NCBI GenBank assembly: GCA_030695565.1
Contig: JAUYRZ010000074.1
Span: 1 to 64,000 of the forward strand
Reading direction: 5' to 3'
Source: Archangium sp.
GTDB lineage: Bacteria; Myxococcota; Myxococcia; Myxococcales; Myxococcaceae
DNA: 64,000 bases
Shown one piece after another: positions 17,166 through 24,192 of the stretch. Made by a program: the position numbers and the translations under genes. The notes under the pieces were generated by a model. That model ran no database searches. It was given only the letters and a program-made list of their open reading frames with translations, and was not told where the DNA came from. Within the stretch, counting starts at the first letter, position 1; each line of letters opens with the position of its first letter.

Positions 17166-18986
17166 CTACTTCGTTTCCTCGAAGACCAACGCGGCGCTCT
17201 TCGCCGTGGCGCTCTTCACCAACCACCCCTCGAGCTTCTCGAGATCATCCGAAGCAAGCACCTCCGCCTTCTTCTTCGCATCAACGGCAAGACCGCGAGC
17301 AGACAACAACGAGATCAGGCTCTCCGCAGTGGCCTTCGCCTTCTCCTTCTTCACCTTCTCCGCCGCCTCTTCCGCCGGCGTCTTGTGCGTGCGCAGCTTC
17401 TCCCCCGTCGCCGCGGCGAGCGCCTTGTACCAACCCTCGGGATACCCGGGATGCGTCACCCTTCCCTGCGCATCCTTCACGTTGCCGTCGAGGTACTTGT
17501 AGAGCAGCTCCTTCGAGAGCTCCTTCCACCGCGCGACCACCTCGTCGCCCGCCGCCATCGAGTACCGCGTGAGGTATTCGCGCGCGAGCCGCGGTGACTG
17601 CTTGTGCAGCGCCAGCGCCGCCGAATCGACGTCAGCCTGCGCGCCGAGATACTTCGACTCGAGCTGCTGCTGCGCCTTCGTCACTTCGCGGATCATCTCG
17701 CTGTACCGCAGGTACGAGAAGTTCGAGACCTGGTTGAACACCCAGAACGCCGAGTCCCACGTGACGTTGTGGAACGACCCGGTGCCCACCGCGAAGGGCT
17801 TCGAGACCTCCGTGCTGCCCGCGTAGACCGGGAAGTAGACGGTGGCCGAGGTGTCATCGACGCCGAACCACAACACGCCGCCGATCGCGTTCGGCAACCA
17901 GCTGCGCGACTGCGAGACGAACGAGAAGCCCGTCTGTTGCGTGGAGACCGCGCGCTCGTTGAAGAACTCCTTGTCGTCGACCTTCCAGGTGAGGGGGCGC
18001 CAGCGGTAGGGCAAGCCGTACGGGCCTGCGCCGACATCTTTACTCATGTCCAGCGGCGTGCCTTCGAAGTGATCGCGCATGAAGCCCATCACGTCGCTGA
18101 CGGTGAGCTTGCGGTCAGGTTTGATCCACAACGGCAGCGGCGCGGAGTTCTTGTCGGAGCCTTCCACCCACCCCAGCGGCAGGTCGTTCTTCGGCGCCGC
18201 GCGGCGGAACATGCACCACACGCGGCTGTCGCAGAACCGGCGCGCTCCGAAGTCGGTGGGGTTGTACGTCTCGGCGAAGGAGAAGTCGGCGTCTTTGCCG
18301 GTGAACCACCCCTTCGCACGCGCGAAAGAGATCACGTCGGGCGCGTACAGCGTGTCGGAGGGTGAGTTGAGCGGGAACTGGCGGATGCGCGCGGCGTTCG
18401 CGTGGCCGGTGATGAACCCGTCGGGCACCTTGCGCGCGACCCACAACACGCCCTTCTGGCCCGGGCCCTTGCCGATGAACTCGAACAGCCACACCTCGTT
18501 CGGGTCGGCGATGGAGAACGACTCCCCGCTGCTGTGGTACCCGTACTTCGAGGCCAGGTCGGTGATCACCTTGATCGCTTCGCGCGCCGTCTTCGCGCGC
18601 TGCAGCGCGAGGTACATGAGGCTGCCGTAGTCGACGATGCCGTCGGGGTTCTCCAGCTCGCTGCGCCCGCCGAAGGTGGTCTCGGCGATGGCGAGCTGGT
18701 GCTCGTTCATGTTGCCCACCACGCTCCAGGTCTGCGGCACTTCATCGATTTGGCCGAGGAGCTTGCCGGTGTCCCACTCGATGATGTCGCGCTTCGAGCC
18801 GGGCGCGTGGAGGGCGGCAGGGAAGAAGTAGAGCTCGCCGTAGAGTTCGTGCGCGTCGGCGGCGTAGGTGATGATCGTCGAGCCGTCAGCGCTGGCGCCT
18901 TTGGAGACGAGGAAGTTGGTGCAGGCGTCTGCGGGCCGCGCGGCCGCGAGGGTGATCGCGACCAATGCGGAGATCAGGGTCTTCAT
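17166..18986 (-). CDS. Secreted C69-family dipeptidase (PepD-like Ntn hydrolase)
   Basis: This 606-residue protein has an N-terminal signal peptide ending RPADA. Cys22 follows immediately (ACTNFLVSKGASADGS). In the C69 family this Cys is the N-terminal nucleophile exposed by processing. SVVGNMNEHQLAIAETTFGG, GSLMYLALQRAKTAREAI and SFSIADPNEVWLFE are further family motifs. It hydrolyses dipeptides, probably in the periplasm or outside the cell, to recover amino acids. The final 100 residues are a Lys/Glu/Ala-rich extension (EEAAEKVKKEKAKATAE) beyond the usual domain, of unknown role. Confidence 0.9.
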   Translation of the reverse strand: MKTLISALVAITLAAARPADACTNFLVSKGASADGSTIITYAADAHELYGELYFFPAALHAPGSKRDIIEWDTGKLLGQIDEVPQTWSVVGNMNEHQLAIAETTFGGRSELENPDGIVDYGSLMYLALQRAKTAREAIKVITDLASKYGYHSSGESFSIADPNEVWLFEFIGKGPGQKGVLWVARKVPDGFITGHANAARIRQFPLNSPSDTLYAPDVISFARAKGWFTGKDADFSFAETYNPTDFGARRFCDSRVWCMFRRAAPKNDLPLGWVEGSDKNSAPLPLWIKPDRKLTVSDVMGFMRDHFEGTPLDMSKDVGAGPYGLPYRWRPLTWKVDDKEFFNERAVSTQQTGFSFVSQSRSWLPNAIGGVLWFGVDDTSATVYFPVYAGSTEVSKPFAVGTGSFHNVTWDSAFWVFNQVSNFSYLRYSEMIREVTKAQQQLESKYLGAQADVDSAALALHKQSPRLAREYLTRYSMAAGDEVVARWKELSKELLYKYLDGNVKDAQGRVTHPGYPEGWYKALAAATGEKLRTHKTPAEEAAEKVKKEKAKATAESLISLLSARGLAVDAKKKAEVLASDDLEKLEGWLVKSATAKSAALVFEETK

Positions 18987-19007
18987 GGTGGGGGCATTAC
19001 CTCAAAA

Positions 19008-19035
19008 CCTCTCCCTGCGACGCGGGGAGAGGGAG
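19008..19035. repeat. Dispersed GC palindrome between dipeptidase and dehydrogenase genes
   Basis: CCTCTCCC (19008-19015) and GGGAGAGG (19025-19032) form an 8-bp stem with the TGCGACGCG-type loop shared by other copies. It lies just after the downstream end of the SDR gene and upstream of the dipeptidase start, on the minus strand. Confidence 0.65.
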
Positions 19036-19042
19036 TTCGTCG

Positions 19043-19774
19043 TCAGCGCTTGCTCGCACCCGGCTTCGTTTCGTGGGCGTACTCGGACACCACCTCGGGG
19101 AGCGCGCCTTTCACCCCGTTCGCGAACGAGCCGGCAAACACCGACGCCTTGCCCGCGAGCATGGCCTGAAATCCATCCTCCGCCACCTGGGAGGCCGCGT
19201 CACCACTGCCCCGCTGCGCGTCCTCCAGCGTGGTCACCGTCACGCCAGTTCCCTCGAGCTCTTCCCGAAGCGCCTCGCCGAACGAATACACGAAGGCCTT
19301 GGTCGCGCCGTAGATCGCCTGGAACGGCGTGGGCGCGGTGCCGGCGATCGAACCGGTGATCAGCACGCGACCTGAGTGCATGGCCACCATGTCGCTGAGC
19401 ACCCGCTTGGCCAGATGCACGGTGTGGCCGCAGTTGAGGGCGATCATGCGCAGCTCACGATCGAGGGGCGTATCGAGAAACGCGCCGCCCAGCCCCACGC
19501 CCGCATTGAGCAACAACGCGTCGACGTGCCGGCCGGTGTCGACGATGCGTTGGTAGAGCCGCTCCACGCCTTCGGGCGTGCTGAGGTCTTCCAACACCGC
19601 GTAGACCTGAGCGCCCGAGGTCTCCAGGCGCTGGCGGGCGGTCTCGAGCCTCTCGCTGTCGGCGCAGATCATCACGTCGAAGCCGTTCTTCACGCACTGC
19701 TCTGCCAGCGCATAGCCGATGCCGCTCGAGGCGCCGGTGACGACGGCGAGCTTCCTGTTCGAAACGGTAGCCAT
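19043..19774 (-). CDS. Short-chain dehydrogenase/reductase
   Basis: This 243-residue classical SDR has an NAD(P)-binding TGASSGIG near residue 15, the NAG motif (LLLNAGVG), a catalytic Ser in ITGSIAG, and Tyr-x-x-x-Lys in YGATKAF. The Asp at CADSERLE, after the second strand, is compatible with NAD preference. The ATG at 19774 is preceded by GAGGAGCACCC, a good ribosome-binding site. The substrate is unknown. A sigma-54-like element stands 36-50 bp upstream of its start. Confidence 0.9.
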   Translation of the reverse strand: MATVSNRKLAVVTGASSGIGYALAEQCVKNGFDVMICADSERLETARQRLETSGAQVYAVLEDLSTPEGVERLYQRIVDTGRHVDALLLNAGVGLGGAFLDTPLDRELRMIALNCGHTVHLAKRVLSDMVAMHSGRVLITGSIAGTAPTPFQAIYGATKAFVYSFGEALREELEGTGVTVTTLEDAQRGSGDAASQVAEDGFQAMLAGKASVFAGSFANGVKGALPEVVSEYAHETKPGASKR

Positions 19775-19809
19775 GGGTGCTCCTCGCGATGGGTCGCTGC
19801 TGGAAGTCG

Positions 19810-19825
19810 TGCATCGCGTGAGCCA
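19810..19825 (-). promoter_or_regulatory. Sigma-54-like promoter of the SDR gene at 19.0-19.8 kb
   Basis: On the minus strand this reads TGGCTCA-CGCG-ATGCA: GG-N10-GC spacing with three differences from TGGCACG-N4-TTGCA. The GC element is 37 bp from the ATG, the same geometry as several other sites in the window. Confidence 0.4.
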
Positions 19826-19899
19826 TTCCGCTCCCCCGCGCCGATGGGCAGCCTGCAAAACACTCGTGCGGCGGCACCCAGCGCCTATGTTGCGTCGCC

Positions 19900-22002
19900 G
19901 TGAGTACCGAAGCAGAGCCTGTCCGTGCAGCGCAGGAAGTCATCATGCGCGATGTGCTCGGGTGGGCGCTCCCCACCAGCGCGGCGCTCTCGCTCATCAC
20001 CCTGATCACCTCGCTGGTCAGCGGCATGTTTCCCCAGCTGTGGTCGCGTGGAGTGCCCAGCCTGGTGTTGTTGGGCTTCAGCGTGGCCGGGCTGGTGTTG
20101 CTGCGGCGCAACCGGCTGCTGCCAGCGGTGAGCGCGTTGATCGCGGGCCTGAGCACGGTCATCTTCATCGCGTTGACCTTCAACGGCGGCGTGCGCTCGC
20201 CCTCCGCGATGTTTCTCTTCTTTCTGGTGGCCTTGTGTGGCTGGGCGTTCGGGCGGCGGGGCGCGACGGTGATGGCGGCGGTCTCGGTGGTGGTGATCAC
20301 CACCTACTTCGTGCTCGGCCTCGCAGGCGTGCTCACCGAACCACCGCTGGTGCCGCTGGTGGGCGAGTACGTGATGTTGCTGGTGCTCACCGCGCTCATC
20401 TGGGGCACTTCAGCCTTTCCACCCAGCCAGCTGCGCAAGGCGTTGTTGAGCGGCCAGCTCCGCGAGCGGGAGCTGAGGCAAGAGCAGGCCGCGAGGTTGG
20501 AGGCCGCCCACCGGTTTCAAGCGGTGTTCGATCAAACGCCTCACCTCATGGGGTTGATCACGCCCGAAGGCATCGTGGTGAGCGTCAACCGCGCGGCCCT
20601 GGAGTTCGCTTCGTTGCGACCCGAGCAGGTGCTGGGCAAACCTTTTGGGCAGTCGAGTCTGTGGCCCGAAGCCGCCCGCGCCAGCGTGTTGGAGGCGCTC
20701 ACGCGCGCGAGAGACGGCGTGGTGCGTTTCGAGACCTCGTACCTCGACAGCAAGCAGCGCCCACGCAACATCGAGCTGTCGTTCTCGCCCTTTCGCGACG
20801 AAGCGGGCCAGCTGCGGTTCATCATCGCCGAGGCGCGCGACGTCACCGAGCTGATGCAGGCGCGGGAGCGCAAGAGCACCACCCAGCGCCTCGAGCTCGT
20901 CGGCCAGCTCGCCGGCGGCGTGGCGCACGACTTCAACAACGTGCTGATGGCGATCCTCGCGTCGACCGAAGCGTTGCGCCTCGACCTCGCCTCGCCGTCT
21001 CACGACCCCGCAGAGGTGCAGGAGAGCCTCGACATCATCCTCGAGTCGGGCCGGCGCGCAGGCGAGCTGACCCGGCGGCTGCTCACCTTCGGAAGGCGGG
21101 GCAGCCTCGAGCGGCGCACGGTGTCGATGCATGGCGTGCTCGATTCTTCGGCGAAGCTGTTGGCGCGCACCCTGCCGCCCAACATCCGCGTGGTCATGGA
21201 GCCCCGGGCCGAGAACGACCGGGTGATGGGCGACTTCGCCTCGCTGGAGAGCGCGCTGATCAACCTCGCCTTGAACGCCCGCGACGCGATGCCCGAAGGC
21301 GGCACCCTGACCTTCAGCGCGGAGAACGTGGTGCTCGACGCCACGTGGTGTGAAGCCAGCGGCTTCGAGCTGGTGCCCGGGCCCTTCGTCCGCATCTCGG
21401 TGCGCGACACGGGCACCGGCATCACGCCCGAGCACGCCGCACACGTCTTCGAGCCCTTCTTCACCACCAAGGAAGAGGGCAAAGGTACGGGCCTGGGCCT
21501 CGCTTCGGTGTTCGGAGTGGTGCGCGAACACGGCGGCGCGGTGCACCTGTATTCCGAGCTGGGCCGCGGCACGGTCTTTCACCTCACCTTGCCCAGCTCA
21601 GCGGCGCTCGTGGAGTTGGCTCCCTCGCCGGAGATCCTTCGCCGCTTCGAGGGCCAGCGCGTGCTGGTCATCGACGACGAAGCGCCGGTTCGAAGGATGC
21701 TGATGCGCCTGCTGGGCCGCCTGGGGCTGCAGTGCACGCTGGCCGCCAGCGCCGAAGAAGGGCTCGCTCGCTCCGAGGAAGGGTTCGACCTGTTGATCAC
21801 CGACATCGTGCTGCCGGGCAGGCGCGGCAACGAGCTCGCCGCCGAGCTGCTGGGCCGGCAACCTTCGTTGCGCGCGTTGTTGATCTCCGGCTTCCCCAAA
21901 GACAGTGAGCTCTCGTCACTGCCCGCGGATCGTGTGCGCCTGCTCGCCAAGCCCTTCACCTTCGAAGCGCTTCAGCGCGAAGTGGGGCAGCTGCTGGGCT
22001 GA
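19900..22002 (+). CDS. Hybrid sensor histidine kinase (membrane domain, PAS, kinase, receiver)
   Basis: This 700-residue protein begins at GTG. About six transmembrane helices (residues 22-180) form the membrane domain. A PAS domain follows at about 205-325 (FQAVFDQTPHLMGLITPEG). Next is a HisKA domain with phospho-acceptor His343 in GGVAHDFNN, then an HATPase (NALNARDAM-type N box, DTGTGI, GKGTGLGL). A C-terminal receiver has Asp635 in LLITDIVLPG. It autophosphorylates in response to a membrane or redox/ligand cue and passes phosphate to its own receiver. No separate response regulator or output gene is adjacent, so its partner is unknown. Confidence 0.93.
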   Translation: MSTEAEPVRAAQEVIMRDVLGWALPTSAALSLITLITSLVSGMFPQLWSRGVPSLVLLGFSVAGLVLLRRNRLLPAVSALIAGLSTVIFIALTFNGGVRSPSAMFLFFLVALCGWAFGRRGATVMAAVSVVVITTYFVLGLAGVLTEPPLVPLVGEYVMLLVLTALIWGTSAFPPSQLRKALLSGQLRERELRQEQAARLEAAHRFQAVFDQTPHLMGLITPEGIVVSVNRAALEFASLRPEQVLGKPFGQSSLWPEAARASVLEALTRARDGVVRFETSYLDSKQRPRNIELSFSPFRDEAGQLRFIIAEARDVTELMQARERKSTTQRLELVGQLAGGVAHDFNNVLMAILASTEALRLDLASPSHDPAEVQESLDIILESGRRAGELTRRLLTFGRRGSLERRTVSMHGVLDSSAKLLARTLPPNIRVVMEPRAENDRVMGDFASLESALINLALNARDAMPEGGTLTFSAENVVLDATWCEASGFELVPGPFVRISVRDTGTGITPEHAAHVFEPFFTTKEEGKGTGLGLASVFGVVREHGGAVHLYSELGRGTVFHLTLPSSAALVELAPSPEILRRFEGQRVLVIDDEAPVRRMLMRLLGRLGLQCTLAASAEEGLARSEEGFDLLITDIVLPGRRGNELAAELLGRQPSLRALLISGFPKDSELSSLPADRVRLLAKPFTFEALQREVGQLLG

Positions 22003-22044
22003 AGGAAAGTGGGGGTGCGTTTGCACGACCTGCTGCGCGCGGCG

Positions 22045-22905
22045 CTACGCCGAGATGTGCCCGCCGCCGTTCACGTGGATCAGCTGGCCAGTGATGAAGC
22101 TCGCGTCCTGGCTGGCGAGGAACACGTAGGCCGGCCCCACCTCAGAAGGTTGACCGGGGCGATGCAGCAGCGTGTCCATGCCGAACTGCGCGACGCGTTC
22201 GCGATCGAACGACGCGGGGATCAACGGTGTCCAGATGGGGCCGGGCGCCACGGCGTTCACCCGAATGCCTCGATCCGCCAACGACTTCGCCAACGAGAAG
22301 GTCAGCGCATGAATCGCGCCCTTGGTGGAGGCGTAGTCGATCAACGTGTCTGAACCGCGCACTCCGGTGACCGAGCCCGAGTTGATGATGCAGCTGCCTT
22401 GGGGCAGGTGTTTGAGGGCGGCGTCGACCAGGTAAAAGAACGAGAAGAGATTGTTCTCGAAGGTCTTCTTCACCCGCGCCGGTGTGAGCTCTTCGGCGGC
22501 CTTCACGGGAAACTGCTGCGCGTGGTTGTTGACCAGAATGTCGAGGGCTCCCCACTTCGCCACGACCCGCTCGACCGCTCTGTGGCAGTTCGCCGCTGAG
22601 GCGAGATCGGTGCGGATCGCGAGAAACGGCACGCCTTCCTCCTCCACCATGCGACGTGTCTCCTGGGCGTCAGCATCTTCAGACAGGTACACGATCGCCA
22701 CGTGCGCGCCTTCCCGCGCGAAATGCACGGCCACCGAGCGCCCGATGCCGCTGTCGCCTCCGGTGATCAGCGCCACTTTGCCCGCGAGCTTGCCGCTGCC
22801 GCGATACGTGCGCCGAATGCTCTCGGGCTCGGGCTGCATCAGCGCCTGGTGCCCAGGCTGGCGACGCTGTGACTGGGCTGGCATCGTCTTCTTCTTGTGC
22901 GGCAT
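22045..22905 (-). CDS. Short-chain dehydrogenase of the YhdF/general-stress (GSP39) type
   Basis: This 286-residue SDR has an N-terminal extension of about 40 basic residues (MPHKKKTMPAQSQRRQ). It carries TGGDSGIG (NADP/NAD loop), NNHAQ in place of NNAG, a catalytic Ser in IINSGSVTG and YASTKGA. The C-terminal DASFITGQLIHVNGGG is typical. The extension and NNHAQ-type loop resemble the stress-induced YhdF/YghA group. The ATG at 22905 has GAGGGGGAATCAC upstream. It is divergent from the DUF4142 gene. Confidence 0.9.
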   Translation of the reverse strand: MPHKKKTMPAQSQRRQPGHQALMQPEPESIRRTYRGSGKLAGKVALITGGDSGIGRSVAVHFAREGAHVAIVYLSEDADAQETRRMVEEEGVPFLAIRTDLASAANCHRAVERVVAKWGALDILVNNHAQQFPVKAAEELTPARVKKTFENNLFSFFYLVDAALKHLPQGSCIINSGSVTGVRGSDTLIDYASTKGAIHALTFSLAKSLADRGIRVNAVAPGPIWTPLIPASFDRERVAQFGMDTLLHRPGQPSEVGPAYVFLASQDASFITGQLIHVNGGGHISA

Positions 22906-22934
22906 GTGATTCCCCCTCGAATCTGGGATGAAAT

Positions 22935-22950
22935 TGCATGGTCCATTCCA
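22935..22950 (-). promoter_or_regulatory. Weak sigma-54-like promoter of the YhdF-type SDR
   Basis: The minus strand reads TGGAATG-GACC-ATGCA, with GG-N10-GC spacing and 31 bp between the GC and the ATG. Three positions differ from consensus, so this rests mainly on its geometry and on the neighbouring stronger site on the other strand. Confidence 0.33.
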
Positions 22951-22990
22951 CGAGGCGCTCACCTGCCCATGCGAGGGAGCAGGTGGTTGC

Positions 22991-23009
22991 TGGCACGCTG
23001 AATGCTCAC
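22991..23009 (+). promoter_or_regulatory. Sigma-54-like promoter of the DUF4142 gene
   Basis: TGGCACG-CTGA-ATGCTCA differs from the consensus only at the first T of TTGC. It matches the two promoters near 53.2 and 60.2 kb at 15 of 18 positions. It lies about 85 bp before the ATG at 23091. Confidence 0.6.
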
Positions 23010-23090
23010 TTTCGGCTGGAGGTGGCGTCGATCGAGGCACTGGGCCTGACGACTGCCACCCGCACTCGAAATCAACCCGGAGCAAAAACC

Positions 23091-24092
23091 ATGAAACGTT
23101 CATCAGCGCTGAAAATGAGTTTGGTGGGGGCCGTTGTGGCTCTCGGTGTCTTTGCGGCCGACGACAGCCGGACGAAGGACATGAACAAGGGCAAGGCTGA
23201 CGCTTCGTTCGTCCATGAAGCCGCCTTGTCCAGCGCGAACGAGATCAAGATCTCGCAACTCGCCGTGAGCCAGAGCACCAACCCTTCGGTCAAAGAGTTG
23301 GCTCAACAGATGATCGACGATCACACGAAGGCGTTCGACTCGCTCAAGGAGATCGCGACGAACAAGGGCATCATGCTTCCGATCGAGTCTGTCGGCTCGA
23401 GCGACAGCAAGGGCTCGAGTGGATCCCTGGGCTCGACGGGCAGCAGCGGGTCGACGGGGAGCACCGACTCTGACCGGGGCACGACCCTGGGCGGCGGGCT
23501 CGGCAGCGCCGAAGCGACCGGTAACACGGGTTCGACGGGCAGCAGCGACTCCATGGGCACGGGCGCCAGCGGCTCGGTCGGTACCGGAAAGACCGGCGCC
23601 AGCGGCTCGGCCGGTGCCGGCAGCACGGGCACGGGGGCCACGGGCTCGGTCGGTTCGACCACGGGCAGCGGCACGGGCAGCGGTGCGACTGGTTCCATCG
23701 GCGCGCCTGGCAGCACCACCGGCGCTGATCCGACCGTGACGGCCACGCCTCCGAGCGTGAGCGACCCCGCGGCGAGTGGTGAGCGCATGGGCGCCGGTGA
23801 CCGCATGAACACCGCGGCGGCGAGCACCTACGGGTCGCTGCCTCGGCCCATGCAGAAGAAGTACGACGATCTCGCCAAGCTGACCGGCGACCGCTTCGAC
23901 CGCCAGTACCTCGGCAACATCATCGAGGACCACAAGAAGTCGGTGAAGCTCTTCGAGCGTGAGTCGAAGAGTGGTGAAGACGCGGAGCTCAAGTCGTGGG
24001 CCACCAACACCCTGCCGACCCTCAAGCACCACCTCGACATGGCGCAGTCGGTCGAGCGTGAAGTGAAGAACCGCCGCACTGGCAGCATGTAA
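23091..24092 (+). CDS. DUF4142 protein split by a long Gly/Ser/Thr-rich insertion
   Basis: This 333-residue exported protein has an N-terminal signal segment (MKRSSALKMSLVGAVVALGVFA). The first half of a DUF4142 ferritin-like helical domain follows (FVHEAALSSANEIKISQLAVSQ, QQMIDDHTKAFDSL, about residues 38-98). A low-complexity stretch of G, S, T and A then runs from about 100 to 235. The second half resumes at about 245-328 (DRQYLGNIIEDHKKSVKLFERESKSG, LPTLKHHLDMAQ). DUF4142 proteins are periplasmic, four-helix and often stress-induced. The insertion falls where the domain normally has a short loop between helix pairs. A ribosome-binding site (GGAGC) precedes the ATG. Confidence 0.85.
   Translation: MKRSSALKMSLVGAVVALGVFAADDSRTKDMNKGKADASFVHEAALSSANEIKISQLAVSQSTNPSVKELAQQMIDDHTKAFDSLKEIATNKGIMLPIESVGSSDSKGSSGSLGSTGSSGSTGSTDSDRGTTLGGGLGSAEATGNTGSTGSSDSMGTGASGSVGTGKTGASGSAGAGSTGTGATGSVGSTTGSGTGSGATGSIGAPGSTTGADPTVTATPPSVSDPAASGERMGAGDRMNTAAASTYGSLPRPMQKKYDDLAKLTGDRFDRQYLGNIIEDHKKSVKLFERESKSGEDAELKSWATNTLPTLKHHLDMAQSVEREVKNRRTGSM
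23390..23790 (+). repeat. Low-complexity coding repeat inside the DUF4142 gene
   Basis: Reiterated GGC/AGC/ACG codons give imperfect G-S-T-G-S type peptide units (for example STGSSGSTGSTDS and ATGSVGSTTGSGTGSG). The units are degenerate rather than exact tandem copies. Confidence 0.8.
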
Positions 24093-24128
24093 GCAGTGAG
24101 GCATTCGGGCCCGGGGTGTGAGCCATCG

Positions 24129-24144
24129 AGGCACGATGGCAGCA
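24129..24144 (+). promoter_or_regulatory. Weak sigma-54-like promoter of the ligD-ku operon
   Basis: AGGCACG-ATGG-CAGCA keeps GG-N10-GC and the CACG block but differs at the first base and at TT. It is 50 bp before the ligD ATG. Support is mainly positional. Confidence 0.3.
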
Positions 24145-24192
24145 CTCCGGGCCTTCTCCTGTTTCAGCGAGGGCAGGGAGGAGCGCGGGGTC

